A DNA stretch of 64,000 nt from Pleurostoma richardsiae (lineage: Eukaryota; Ascomycota; Sordariomycetes; Calosphaeriales; Pleurostomataceae). The notes under the pieces are model-generated. The model ran no database searches. It was not told the DNA's origin and worked only from the letters and a program-made list of their open reading frames with translations. The stretch is from contig JANBVO010000026.1 of NCBI GenBank assembly GCA_030052745.1, forward strand, positions 418,477-482,476. The letters run 5' to 3'. The first letter of the stretch is position 1. Every line of letters starts with the position of its first letter. The position numbers and the translations under genes were made by a program. Positions 1 through 10,738 of this stretch are shown piece after piece.

Positions 1-32
1 GCATCTTGAAGATTTCCATTCACTGCCGTAAT

Positions 33-2860
33 CTAATCAAGCCCAATCCACTCCTCTTCCTCCTGATCTTCGAGGATGATATCCTGAACGCCGGCCCCGT
101 CCCCGGACGTAAGAAGCTTGGGCTCCGTATCTTCAACAGATGCCCAAGTTAACGCTTCGTTTGCCTTCTCTTCTTTCTTGCTGCTGGCCTGCCCGAGGAG
201 GTAGTCCACCATGTACACGTTCTCATCCGCCAGGCGGCGGATCTCGTCGCGCATCTTCGTGACCGCCCGCGCCACCACGCGGAGCTCAACATCGACCTTG
301 CCCCTGTTAGAGGTCAGGTACGCGCCGTGCTTATCTAGGAGAGCCTTGATCCACAACAAGCAGAACTCGATGTGGGGCGACTCCTCCGTCTGTGCGGCAA
401 CGAACCGCAGCAGTCTCGGCACAAAGACCGTCGGGAACTCCTCGACCACCAGTGGGATGTCCCTGTGCGGGACGGACTGGAAAACTCTCTTAATCAGACC
501 TGCCTCATTGAGCCGGAAAGCCATGACGAGAGCTTTGAGATGGTCTTTCTCGTTTTGCAGAACCGCTAACGTCGAGGCTGGCGTGATCTCCATGTTCAGG
601 TCGAAGGGATCGAACTGGAGCTGGTTGTCGACACTGTATATCAGCAGTCCCTCCGTGGATGCCGCGCAAAAGGCGGTCCCAGCCGGAGAGAGGGCAACCC
701 CGGTTACCCGCACCTCAGGCATCCTCTTCCGTACAGAGGGGTCGCCGCCACGCTTTGAGCCAGGGAGAGAATTATCCCTCCGATCCTCTAGGTCGGAAGC
801 CTCACCCTGGTCGTCAATTAAGCCTTCTGGTCCAGCTTCTGTGAGAAGCTTGCTGTTCAGGAACTCTTGCGTTCCTGAAAGAGACAGATTCACACTGACG
901 GTGAATTTCTTGAGGAGGACCAACGTCGTCACGGAATACAAGCAGATATACTTGCTGTTACCCGCAGCGAGAAGGCAGGAGCCATCTGTACTGTACCGGA
1001 TGGTTGTGAAAGCCTTTGTGCCAGCAACGTTGGCTGCCGTCCGGCGATCACTGATCTTTCGGCCACCTGATACATCTCGGCGACCATCAACACCGGATAT
1101 CTGCTCAGCATCAGACACGGACCAGAATGTCAGCTGGCCGTCTAGAGTCGAAATCGAAAGCTGTTGGGAATCTGGTCTGAACGCAATATCAAGCACGTCT
1201 GCCTGCAGCTGTAGCGGCTCGCTCGTCTGCGTCCTATCGAAGACGGACCATATCCGGGCCGTCCGATCCCAGCTACCACTGACCAAGAGCCCACCATTTG
1301 GTGCGAATGCCAGAGAGGAGACTGGCCCTTCATGTCCAGCGAGTTGATCAAGTAGCTGGCCGGTCTGCACCGACCAGATGTGGATGTCGAAAGAGTCAAG
1401 CGAACCAGCGGCGACAACCTCTCCGCTCGGATCAACAGCCATGCATGAGAATGAAAGCCGCGTTGGGGCCGTAAATGTCCTGAAATTCCGATACCTTATG
1501 AGGTCCCATGCTCGTATGGACCCATCCAGACTTGACGTGAATAGAACATTGCCCTTCTTCGCAAACTCGCAGGCGGTCACGCCGCTCGTGTGTTCTGTGA
1601 AGGTGACAATGCAGAAACCAGATTCGATATCCCACACCTTGATTTTCCCGTCGTCGGCTGTCGTGATTATACGCTGACCGTCTGGGGAGTAGACCAAGGA
1701 GTTCATCGTGTCGAAATGACCCTGCTGCTTCAATATGTATGACTCGGATTGCCATTCCCAAACAAGCAATTGGCCCAACTTGGATGCACCGAACGCAAGC
1801 CACTCTCCGCTTTTGTTTATGGAGACGAAGTCGATATCGTTCTGTGATATGCTAAGTGTGTGGATCATGCTGAAGTCGGGCATTTCGTGGAGGCAGAATA
1901 CTCCGTTCGAGAAGCCTGCGACCAGCAAATTCGAGTCGGGGTGGAAGGCGGCACATCTTAGACTTGCGTTATTCTGCATATAATAATGCCGATTTACTGT
2001 CCTCCACCGCATGTCAGTGTCCTCGTCCTCATCGGCCATCTCATCGTCCTCCCGAGGTCGCCCGACATATTGCCAATCGAACACGGCACCGTCTTTGCTG
2101 ACAGTGTAGATTGTTTCTTGGTTCTTGGAGAACCAAGCAGCAACAACGCCTTGCCTGTGGCCTGACAAGACTGTTGGTGTGAAGCCTTCTTCAGCGTCCA
2201 AGCTCCATATCCGTGCCGTCATGTCTTTAGAAGCTGTGAGGAAGAACCTGGAGTCGTGGGACCACTCGATACTCCGAACATCATCGAAGTGTTTCGTGTG
2301 CTTGTGAAGGCGAACAAACGGCGCGAATTCGAGCTCGCCTTCTGGGCTCGTATCTGGTGTGGAGGGGACATGCCAGACCTCCAGCTTTCGGCCAAGCCCG
2401 ACGACAAAGTACCGGCCAGACGGGGAGAACGACAGGGCTGTGACCGGAGATCGGAAGGAGAAGTGATATATCGAGATGCGCCGCAGGACGTTCGTCAGAA
2501 TCGCATGGCCATCTTCGTCAATGGAGAGAAGCAGGTTCCCTCGAGGGGTCAGCCCTATCCTTGATATGTTCTTCCGATGCGCGAAGGGGAGCGTATAGGA
2601 CTTGTTGCTGTGGAAAAAAGAATGTTTAGTTTGAAATCCTGCAGGTTTGGTCGCGTAGAGGTTGTACCTACTCTACAAGGTTGAAGACGGTGACCCTGTT
2701 CCCTACCGGGGAGAACAGGTGGGTGCCATCGGGGCTGAACAGAAGATTGCCTTGTGAATAGACAGTTCCAAGAAGATTGGAAAACTGGTTTGAGTTAGAT
2801 CATACTGTAAGAAGGGTCTTGTGACTGCTATGGCAAGCTTACCCTGAAGTCTGTCTTCAT
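33..2860 (-). CDS. PWP2: Pwp2/UTP1, WD40 subunit of the U3 snoRNP (90S pre-ribosome)
   Basis: Periodic tryptophan protein 2 is a tandem WD40-propeller protein of the UTP-B subcomplex of the small-subunit processome and is needed for early 18S rRNA cleavages in the nucleolus. Three exons fit: 2860-2843, 2784-2672 and 2607-33, with donors GTAAGC and GTAGGT and acceptors CAG. They give about 901 residues, close to yeast Pwp2 (923). The start MKTDFRFSNLLGTVY and the second-exon blade are typical of the family. Repeated GH...WD-like blades (for example SGHRQGVVAAWF, IKVWD, GSIRAWDL, SWDRTARIW) run through the first two thirds. The C-terminal third is the helical Utp12-type domain (LLRFVAAQ, CLLWIKALL), followed by an acidic tail. 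It is divergent from the septin gene over a 475-bp shared promoter. Family identity is secure; the exon 1 junction is inferred. Confidence 0.93.
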
Positions 2861-3335
2861 TGTCACCTATCCATCGCCGTTCTGTCAAGGTGTGTCTGTG
2901 TCGACGGTGTGCACTGGGCGCTGTTATCGCAATCACAGCCCTGGCGGGCGGCGTGCAGGAACCTTCAACTTTTTCTGAAAATTTTGGCGGGGTCGGCGAA
3001 AATATACTCCGCTGCTCCGAGGCTTGTCCCAGAGAGGAAAGGCTCGTTTGGCGGTACCTGGCAGGGTCGAACAGCGAAAAGGGGCCTGGGTGGCCCGTGC
3101 TCCTGGAAATTTGACAGGTTGAGAGTGGAAGAGAAGGAAGGGGGCAGGCAGTTCTCCTGAAGCACGAGCTGCTCCTACCCTTTTCAATTGTCAACATCGA
3201 AACGAAATCCTCCTTCAATGCGACAGCCCTTCCCAATTGCCCCAGTCTATTGAGGAGCAACCGTCCGCATCTCCAGCAGCGCCGCTTTTGTCTGCACTTC
3301 ATCTCAATCCTCCAATTCGATCTATACCGCCCATA
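2861..3335. promoter_or_regulatory. Shared promoter region between PWP2 and CDC12
   Basis: This 475-bp stretch lies between two divergent starts and must hold the leaders and promoters of both genes. I see no coding exon. Pyrimidine-rich tracts approach the septin start and short AT-rich patches lie in the middle. I could not assign individual factor sites. Confidence 0.5.
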
Positions 3336-4682
3336 ATGGCTCCTGCCACTGCTGAGAGCGCCTCACCGATTGGCATTGCCAATCTGCCCAACCAGCGACA
3401 CAAGATCGTTGCGAAGCGCGGTGCCGCCTTCACCATCATGGTACATCTTGCCGTTTGCCTCGATACCTCTGGCCATTCCCTGCCATGGCGATGGACATCT
3501 AACGTCTAATCCGTGTTTAGGTTGCTGGCGAGTCGGGCTTGGGCAAGACGACCTTCATCAACACCCTTTTCTCCACTACGATCAAGAACTATGCCGACCA
3601 CAAGCGCCGGCACCAGAAGCAGGTCGACAAGACCGTAGAGATCGAGATTACCAAGGCTGAGCTGGAGGAGAAGTTCTTCAAGGGTGAGCTTCCTGTCACT
3701 ATACGTTCTAGATGCTGTTGCTGACTTGTGGCAGTCCGCCTCACCGTTATCGACACTCCCGGTTTCGGTGACTACGTCAACAACCGCGACTCTTGGATGC
3801 CCATCATCGAGTTCCTGGATGATCAGCATGAGTCCTACATGCTGCAGGAGCAGCAGCCTCGCCGTCAAGACAAGATCGATCTTCGTGTCCACGCCTGCCT
3901 TTACTTCATCCGCCCGACTGGTCACACCCTGAAGCCGCTGGATATTGAGGTCATGAAGCGTTTGTGCTCGAGAGTCAACCTCATTCCCGTTATTGCCAAG
4001 GCCGATACTCTCAGCCCGGCCGACCTTGCCAAGTTCAAGCAGCGTGTATGGCACAAACCATATGGACCCGTGTGACGCGGCAAATAGCTGACTTTTATGC
4101 TAGATCCGAGCTGTTATCGAGGCGCAGAGCATCAAGATCTACCAGCCCCCGATCGAGGAAGATGATGAAGCCGCCGCCCAGCACGCCCGGAGCCTCATGG
4201 CCGCCATGCCCTTCGCGGTTATCGGTTCGGAGAAGGACGTCAAGACCGGAGATGGCCGCATCGTCAAGGGCCGCCAGTACTCCTGGGGTGTTGCCGAGGT
4301 CGAGAATGAGGACCACTGCGACTTCAAGAAGCTGCGATCTATTCTGATCCGTACCCACATGCTCGACCTCATCCACACCACCGAGGAGCTCCACTACGAG
4401 GCGTACCGTGCCCAGCAGATGGAGACCCGCAAGTTCGGCGAGGCCCGCCCGCGGAAGCTGGATAACCCCAAGTTCAAGGAGGAGGAAGAGGCTCTGCGGA
4501 AGCGGTTCACCGAGCAGGTCAAGATCGAGGAACAGCGATTCAGGCAATGGGAGCAGAAGCTCATCGCTGAGCGTGACCGTCTTAACAAGGATCTCGAACA
4601 GACCCACGCCCAGATCAAGCAGTTGGAGACTGAGCTTGAGCAGATGCAGGGAAGCGCAGTCCGCTCTCACGGCCGCCGCTAA
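3336..4682 (+). CDS. CDC12: Septin, Cdc12/AspC type
   Basis: This is a filament-forming septin GTPase that assembles with Cdc3, Cdc10 and Cdc11 orthologues at septa, hyphal tips and branch points. Four exons (3336-3440, 3521-3683, 3735-4045, 4104-4682) give 385 residues. The G1/P-loop GESGLGKT opens exon 2, the G3 motif DTPGFGD opens exon 3, and the G4 motif AKAD (in VIAKADTLSP) follows. The C-terminal 80-100 residues are charged with heptad spacing (EEEEALRKRF, LNKDLEQTHAQIKQLE), the usual septin coiled coil. The short N-terminus ending GIANLPNQRHKIVAKRG matches Cdc12 rather than Cdc3 or Cdc11 as I know those families, so the subgroup is inferred. The start is the first ATG in frame with the conserved N-terminus. 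Nothing appears broken. Confidence 0.95.
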
Positions 4683-5187
4683 AACCTCGACTTCTACCCC
4701 TGAAACACCCGCCACCTATATCATCTCCCCCATCATGAGGATCATGAACACTACCAGGGCAGTCGGATTTATACGGATGTCTAGCGCAATAGCATCTTGA
4801 GGAAGACTTATGGATATACTCGAGAGCTAGCGCTGCGTTTGTCGCTGGCGTGCCTGCTTGCTCAGCATCCGAGAAGGCGTCCGCCTGTTCTCTTTCCCTG
4901 TGGACAGCCAAAAGTATGGATGGAGGAGAAAAAACGAAATCGAACAGGTTGTGCCTGGAAAGGCTAGCTAGTTTCATTGTTTTTGCCCGCACTTTCTTCT
5001 CGCCTTTTCCCCCGTTACCCTAGTTATGATGTAATTCGCCAGCCCCTTTCATGATACCAGATAATGAGAATGGTTGCGTTTCCAGCCGAACGCCAGATGT
5101 TCTTCAGTACAGTGATAAGCGCCGTCTACAAGCGTCTCCTCTATGATGGGTATCTTCCCACCACGCGCAGGTCATCATGTCGTGACT
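4683..5187. other. Convergent intergenic region, CDC12 / kinase
   Basis: About 500 bp between two 3' ends. It should contain both 3' UTRs and polyadenylation sites. It holds no convincing ORF, repeat or RNA gene. Confidence 0.5.
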
Positions 5188-6782
5188 CTACACCGCATCT
5201 ATCGATGCCCGCGTCGTCAGCTGCTCATTCTTGTTTCCCAGCTTCGAGATCTGCAGGAACGCATCCACGCCGTAACCTTCTAAACTGTGCAGCTCCAAAC
5301 TCCCCGCCCAGTACTCGGCGTACACCCGGCTCAGCGGCAGGCCCATGCCCAGGCGCAGATTGGGCGGCCGGCTCGTGAGCGACGAGAGCGAGTTCCCGGA
5401 GGCGCGGCTCCTCCTCGCAGCGGCCCTGGTCACCGGCTCCTCGACGCGCAGCTCCTGCAGCGTCGCCGCCATCTTGGGGACCTGGCCGAGGTTGGCCAGG
5501 ATCCTCTGGCTCTGGGGCCCCTTGCTGAAGGACCACAGGTAGGGGAGGAAGTCGCGGGGCACGCCGCCGCCCTGGTCCGAGACGCGGACGATGACGTGGT
5601 GCTGGGCCTCGCAGATGGTGACCTCGATCGGCGGCGGGGGCCGCGAGGGCTCGTTGCTGCGCTGCTGCTTCTCGATGACGGCCTGCACCGAGTTGCGTAG
5701 CAGCTCGCCGACGATGTACTCCAGGTGGCTGAGGATGTAGGGGAAGTTCGCCTGGAGGTGGCCCTCCAGCTTGATCTCGGGCACCTGGACGTCCTCGCCG
5801 TAGGCGGACCGCGCGAGCGACTGGACGGCCTTGCCGCAGCGGTCGATGACGTCCCGCGCGTAGCACTTGAGGAAGATCTCGCCTATGAACTCGGAGTCAG
5901 AGAGCTTCATGCCGGGCGAGAACCATGGCGCGTGGAAGGTGTCTGTGAGGGCGATGTGCTGCTCCGCGATGACGCGGCGGGATATGCGCTGCAGGTCAGT
6001 TAGCCTCAATGTCCGCGTGCAGGCATATAGCTCTCAGGACTCAGGGGCCTCGAGGCTCACCGATCGCAGGATAGTGTTCATGAACTTGTCTAGGTCCTCC
6101 GCGGGCATGAGGCCGCTGCACTCCAAGACGCCCATGGCAAGCTTGGGAATCACGGACAGGTGCGCCTTGAGCATCTGGTTGATTGTCTGGCAGAAGCGGT
6201 CGTTGTCCTCCAGGTTCTTGACCTCCTTAACCTTCCTGAACGTGTCAAAGGCATTGTAGTATAGATCGTATACTTCGCTGATGTGGGGGTTCGTGACGAC
6301 GACATAGGGGAGCTGCTGTAGGTCCCGGATGCGATGCGCTATTCTACAGGCAAAAGAGATCAGCCCGGCGGTCTCCATAAGACTCTCCCTCAGGGGGCTG
6401 CAGCGTGCTCACCTGGTAGGCAGCTCCGTCCGGACATAGTTGGCCGAGCTGATCAGTCTCGACTCGGTGAGGGACCGGCCGAAGACCATCAGCTGGCGCA
6501 GACTGATGGGCCTGGCCTCCTTGGCAACCCACCTGGACACGACGATTGTTAGCAAGCAAAGGAGACGGAGACATGAAGTGCCTAGTAAGAGCGGCAAAGG
6601 ACGCACTCATCAAGCACGGAGACGGGTCGCCATTTCCCGGCGTGCATGCGCCGTATTTGCTGTCGGCAGCAGCAAGCGGGAGCTGCTTGTCGGAGCTGCC
6701 TGTGCCCTCGTGCCACAACCTCCCGCGCTGCAAGCCTCACCCCAGGGGTCTTCGGGGCGTTCCGCACCGCGAGTGGCAGCAT
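5188..6782 (-). CDS. Mitochondrial PDK/BCKDK-type protein kinase
   Basis: This belongs to the mitochondrial protein-kinase family that phosphorylates the E1-alpha subunit of pyruvate or branched-chain 2-oxoacid dehydrogenase. Its GHKL fold resembles bacterial histidine kinases. Four exons fit: 6782-6607, 6532-6413, 6343-6061 and 5988-5188, about 459 residues. The N-terminus is rich in Arg and Ala with no acidic residues (MLPLAVRNAPKTPGVRL), a likely mitochondrial presequence. The helical N-terminal domain reads SLRQLMVFGRSL ... RIAHRIRDLQQLPYVVV ... ISRRVIAEQH. In the C-terminal ATPase domain I see the N-box (ELLRNSVQAV), the G1 box DQGGGVPRDF, a lid segment, and the G2 box LGMGLPLSR. The terminal DW motif typical of animal PDKs is not evident. 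Pkp1 versus Pkp2, and PDH versus BCKDH as substrate, cannot be settled by eye. The start was chosen as the first ATG preceding the presequence; an in-frame TTG lies farther upstream. Confidence 0.88.
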
Positions 6783-7174
6783 GCTGGCGGCAATTCCATG
6801 CGAAAGTCGAGCTGCAGGAAGATTCCGTCTCCTATACTCTCGCAATGGCGCGGTAGCGGCTGGTTTGTGAAAGGTTGGCGTCTATGATGTGCCGGTTCTT
6901 GGTCATTTTATGTACGGCTTGGATCAACCCACTCTGCCACTCTACTCCATACCGCAAGTCAGGACGGAAGTGGGGTGGTCTGCATCAGAAGCTCGGCTTG
7001 TGATTACCCTAAGGTACCCCAGAGGCCCGGGCCTGCGGGGCGGCTAATGCTCAATTGGGGGATGCGATGAATTTTTGCTTGCTAGTCGAGTCAAGTGCAG
7101 TAATCCGAATATCTCTCATTCTCACAGGCAGGAGGCAGCTTGAGTGAGTGACTCATATTCACAACTTGACCGAC
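6783..7174. promoter_or_regulatory. Shared promoter, kinase / ADE2
   Basis: A 392-bp divergent intergenic region. Its ADE2-proximal end holds a TGACTCA box, listed separately. No coding sequence is seen. Confidence 0.5.
7149..7155 (+). promoter_or_regulatory. TGACTCA box, Gcn4/CPC-1-like site at ADE2
   Basis: A perfect TGACTCA sits 20 bp before the ADE2 start codon. Yeast ADE genes are controlled by Gcn4 and Bas1 through TGACTC sites, and CPC-1 is the filamentous-fungal Gcn4 counterpart. So close to the ATG the site would probably lie within the leader. Function is inferred from sequence and context only. Confidence 0.35.
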
Positions 7175-9178
7175 ATGGCAAAGAAACCGGTTATCGGCCT
7201 TCTAGGCGGCGGGCAGCTGGGGCGCATGCTCCAGGAGCAGGCTGCCCTGCTCGGCATCGAGCTGGTGGTGCTCGACGAAGCCGGCTGCCCGACGCGCCAG
7301 ATCAACCAGAACGACAAGCATGTCACGGGCTCCTTCAAGGACCCGGAGAAAATCCGCGAGCTCGCCAGGAGTTGTGACATCCTCACGGTCGAGATCGAGC
7401 ATGTCAACACCGATGTGCTCGAGGAGATCGCCACCAAGGGTGTTGATGTTGGCGGCCAGCTAAAGAAGGTGCCCGTGCACCCGTCATGGGACACCCTGCG
7501 CCTGATCCAGGACAAGTACCTTCAGAAGGAGCACTTTGGAAGAGCGGGCATTCCTATCGCGCCGCAGATGGCCATCGGCTCTGGAGCGTCTATGCTGGAC
7601 TCTCTGCGGAAAGCCGCTCAGACCTTCGGCTTCCCCTTCATGCTCAAGGCGCGAAAGGGGTCCTACGATGGCCGCGGTAACTTCAAGGTGGACGGTCCAG
7701 GTGACTTTGAGGAGGCCATCACCGCCATGGGGAAGCTCTCTCTTTACGCCGAGAAGTTCCTGCCGTTCAAGCGCGAGCTGGCCGTCATGGTTGTGAGAGC
7801 GGAGGCTGACGACGGCACGCTGAGGGACGTGTATGCTTATCCCGCGGTCGAGACTGTCCACGAAGACAGCATATGCACCAAGGTGTTCTATCCCCCGCGA
7901 CAAGTGCCGGCGGATGTCTGCGAGAAGGCGAGGAAAATGGCCTCCGATGTTATTCGGACGTTGAAGGGTAGAGGAGTGTTTGCTGTGGAGATGTTCCATT
8001 TGGATGGCGGTACGTCCTCTTACAAAGAGACTGCGGTCCAGACGCTTATACTATGGCAGATAAACTGGCGATCAATGAAGTTGCCCCAAGACCGTAAGTA
8101 TCCTCTGGTTTGCTTGTTAATTCTTGTCTTTGGGCTGTCCCAGGAGACACCAGGGGCTGTCTGCCCTCGGGCACAACTTGTTGGTTTGCAGAAACAGCTA
8201 ATTGTATGCTGCAGTCACAATTCCGGCCACTACACCATAGAAGCTATACCGGCTATGTCCCAGTACCGGGCGCAGCTTTACTCCATTCTTGATATCATTC
8301 CCCCTTCTCTCAAGCTGCAGCCTCGGGTCTCTGGCGCCATTATGCTCAATATCCTGGGCGGCGCACAGGAGGATTCGCATGATCCCCTGGTCGATCTGAC
8401 CCATTCGGTCTATGATGACGACATGGACATCTTCCTGCACCTGTACGGCAAAACGTCCAAGCCTGGGCGCAAGATTGGACATATCACCGTCACCTCCTAC
8501 TCGCCCAGCGTAAACCTTGAACAGTTGGCAGCGCCCTTGATCAAGGAGGTTGATAGCATCCGCCAGGGCCGTCTTGATGCTGCTTCGGCGCAGCTGCGCC
8601 CCGTGGAGGCCCCTGCTGCCTCTCAGCCGGCGCCTACCTCCTCGGCGTCTTCCCGTGACGCCAAGAGCCCCTTGGTAGTCGTCACGATGGGCTCCGACTC
8701 GGACCTACCAGTCCTGAAGGGCGCATTTGAGGTCCTGGAGCGCTTCCACGTCCCCTATGACTTCACCATCACCTCTGCCCACCGGACCCCCCACACGATG
8801 AGCGAGCTGGCCAAGTCGGCCGCATCTCGCGGGATCCGCGTACTCATTGCGGCAGCTGGCGGTGCGGCGGCCCTGCCCGGCATGCTTGCCTCCGAGACCA
8901 CCGTGCCGGTCATTGGTGTGCCCGTCAAGGCGACGCACCTTGACGGTCAGGACAGCCTTCTGAGCATCGTGCAGATGCCGCGCGGCTGCCCCGTCGCGAC
9001 AGTTGGTATCAACAACTCTACGAACGCCGGCATGCTCGCTGTACGCATCCTGGGGTCTAGCGATGCGGGATATAGGCAGGCGATGGCGGATTACATGAAA
9101 GCGATGAGTGACGAGGTAGAGGACAAGGCCGCGAGGCTGAAGGAGATCGGGTGGAAGGCGTATATGGAAAAGAAATAA
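7175..9178 (+). CDS. ADE2: Phosphoribosylaminoimidazole carboxylase (PurK-PurE fusion)
   Basis: Ade2 converts aminoimidazole ribotide to its carboxylated form (CAIR) in purine synthesis. The first two thirds are the ATP-grasp PurK part: the nucleotide-proximal motif GLLGGGQLGRML near the start, then FMLKARKGSYDGRGN, then NEVAPRPHNSGHYTIEA. The last ~170 residues are the PurE mutase-like part, beginning VTMGSDSDLPVLKGA and including SAHRTPHTM and AAGGAAALPGM. A linker rich in Ala, Pro and Ser separates them. Exons are 7175-8009, 8060-8093 (only 34 nt, encoding the DKLAINEVAPRP core) and 8215-9178, giving 610 residues (yeast has 571). The two introns (50 and 121 nt) together add a multiple of three with no stop, so a naive reading frame runs straight through and misreads the conserved microexon. 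The ATG at 7175 was preferred to an upstream in-frame GTG. Confidence 0.95.
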   Translation: MAKKPVIGLLGGGQLGRMLQEQAALLGIELVVLDEAGCPTRQINQNDKHVTGSFKDPEKIRELARSCDILTVEIEHVNTDVLEEIATKGVDVGGQLKKVPVHPSWDTLRLIQDKYLQKEHFGRAGIPIAPQMAIGSGASMLDSLRKAAQTFGFPFMLKARKGSYDGRGNFKVDGPGDFEEAITAMGKLSLYAEKFLPFKRELAVMVVRAEADDGTLRDVYAYPAVETVHEDSICTKVFYPPRQVPADVCEKARKMASDVIRTLKGRGVFAVEMFHLDGGTSSYKETAVQTLILWQINWRSMKLPQDRKYPLVCLLILVFGLSQETPGAVCPRAQLVGLQKQLIVCCSHNSGHYTIEAIPAMSQYRAQLYSILDIIPPSLKLQPRVSGAIMLNILGGAQEDSHDPLVDLTHSVYDDDMDIFLHLYGKTSKPGRKIGHITVTSYSPSVNLEQLAAPLIKEVDSIRQGRLDAASAQLRPVEAPAASQPAPTSSASSRDAKSPLVVVTMGSDSDLPVLKGAFEVLERFHVPYDFTITSAHRTPHTMSELAKSAASRGIRVLIAAAGGAAALPGMLASETTVPVIGVPVKATHLDGQDSLLSIVQMPRGCPVATVGINNSTNAGMLAVRILGSSDAGYRQAMADYMKAMSDEVEDKAARLKEIGWKAYMEKK

Positions 9179-9540
9179 GGAAGCGAATGGCAAAATTAGA
9201 TTTAGAGCTGCTGTGTATGGGAGATTACAAGTGCTTAGAGCACCTAGCCCCTATATTCAGACAGCCGTGTGAATGATACCCGAGACCACGAACACACTAT
9301 GCGTGCGTCGCAAGTGTCATTGGATTTTCCTCTTGATTGTTTGCTCCAAGTTTCAGGCTTTTGCTCACATCGACTGCAATCCGCGTGTGTCAAGCCAGGA
9401 GTTGTCTCTCCGTCTCTCTGTGACGCATCCCCGTGTAATACACGGGCTGCCGTCGACGGCTAGAGCTATCTACCTATCTGCTTGCCTTTGCTAACCATAT
9501 CGGTACAGCAAGTCGCCTGACGCCGGGACAGTCGGCAGAT

Positions 9541-9564
9541 CAGCAGCAACAGCAGCAGCAGCAG
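9541..9564 (+). repeat. CAG/CAA triplet microsatellite
   Basis: Eight consecutive triplets read CAG CAG CAA then five CAG. It lies in noncoding sequence, so it is not a polyglutamine tract of any gene I can support. Confidence 0.8.
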
Positions 9565-9858
9565 CATGAGATGGATGCCCAGGTAAAAAGTCAGCACCGC
9601 CCATTCAAGGCGGTAGCGTAGTATGGATCGGACCGACAGGTGACGGAGCAGCCTTTCAAGTTAACATTCTCTCTGCCTTTCTACTGCCTCCGGAAGGACA
9701 CCCTGTTTGTCAGCTCGGTACTTGGACAGCACTTGGTGAGAATAATTCCCCTAGTGCCGTCATATCACATGTAGGGCCCCGGCTAGCGAGGCTCAGAGTA
9801 CTCCGTACTGTAAGGCGCTGCGAAAGAAACAGTACCGTCTCTAATAGGACCATGGTCC

Positions 9859-9888
9859 GTCTGGTTGAGAGAACCAGTTCAACCAGAC
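9859..9888. repeat. Perfect 10-bp inverted repeat with 10-nt loop
   Basis: GTCTGGTTGA at 9859-9868 is exactly complementary in reverse to TCAACCAGAC at 9879-9888. The stem would be stable in RNA or as a DNA hairpin. It lies about 700 bp after ADE2. No protein or RNA gene is attached to it. Confidence 0.7.
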
Positions 9889-10619
9889 TTGCGATCACAT
9901 CTTTACCACTTATATAAGCAGAGTCCGGCCGGTAGGCTGTTATTCTCAGCATCAGGATCGTACAATTTGCGTGCAATAATCAGGCAGGTATATCCATGAT
10001 CTTACCGTACAGTATCTGACTTCACTGCAGTCTGCCGAGCCCGCACCGCGATCTTCAGTGAGGTCAGGTAATCGGAAACGTCATTGGAGGGGTCGGTGAA
10101 AACGACCGAAGAGAAGGTCTTTGTTGGCCGGATATTGTTAGAGAAATACCTGAATATGCGCCCATGCTGTGTGATGACTGAAGAATCTCGATAACGCTCC
10201 GCCCCACACAAGTACGGTGATGACTGTTGCTGCGCCCCCCGTGGGACAGCCATCTCGCCCGCCTCGCGTTGGTGCCGGCTGCCTTCCATCGTCTGGAGCA
10301 ATTCTCTACCTACACTCAAACTGCCTCCGTGCTGTGCTGCCGTCCCCGGAACGTCACCCGCACGCATCTATACTCCAGGGTTGCCTCGTCACTCTCGCCA
10401 GCAACTGCGGCCAGCCTGCCATTCTGCGGCCTCATCGTCACCGGGGTGAATCAGGAAGCAGCGGGCTTGTGCAGTCAACTCCCAGCTGTCGCTGCCGCTT
10501 GCAAATCCTGGTGATTGTTCTTTCCCTCTTCCTTTCACTGTCCGCCACCCTCTCCTCATAAGAAGCGATTCCCCCTGCTGCTCCTGCGCCCGCGCTCTCT
10601 CGCCTTTGCCCAAGCAGCC

Positions 10620-10688
10620 ATGGTGAGTTTGCCCGCGGCTTTCGACCCTCTGCTCGAGCTCGGATTTTCTTCCTCTTCTTTCTCCTGA
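10620..10688 (+). other. Upstream ORF (22 codons) before the deubiquitinase gene
   Basis: An ATG in good context (AGCCATGG) opens a 22-codon frame ending in TGA, 50 bp before the main start at 10739. If it lies in the mature leader it could lower translation of the main frame. The bases after the ATG (GTGAGT) also match a splice donor, so it may instead mark a leader intron. Confidence 0.35.
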
Positions 10689-10738
10689 GCTCCTCTTTTA
10701 CTTCTTCGCGCTTCGACACTGCGACGTCTTGTCCCGCC

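Larger units (their letters stand above)
9179..10738. other. Intergenic region with CAG repeat and inverted repeat
   Basis: About 1.56 kb without a supported gene. It holds the ADE2 3' UTR, a CAG-rich microsatellite (9541-9564), a perfect 10-bp inverted repeat (9859-9888), a TATATAA at 9911-9917, and the pyrimidine-rich leader of the downstream deubiquitinase, which includes a small uORF at 10620. Open frames here are short and show no family resemblance. Confidence 0.5.

Noticed and set aside
211-1347. Long + strand frame of 378 codons opposite PWP2.
   Set aside because: It is antisense to a clearly conserved WD40 gene, its composition mirrors that gene's codon bias, and it has no domain.
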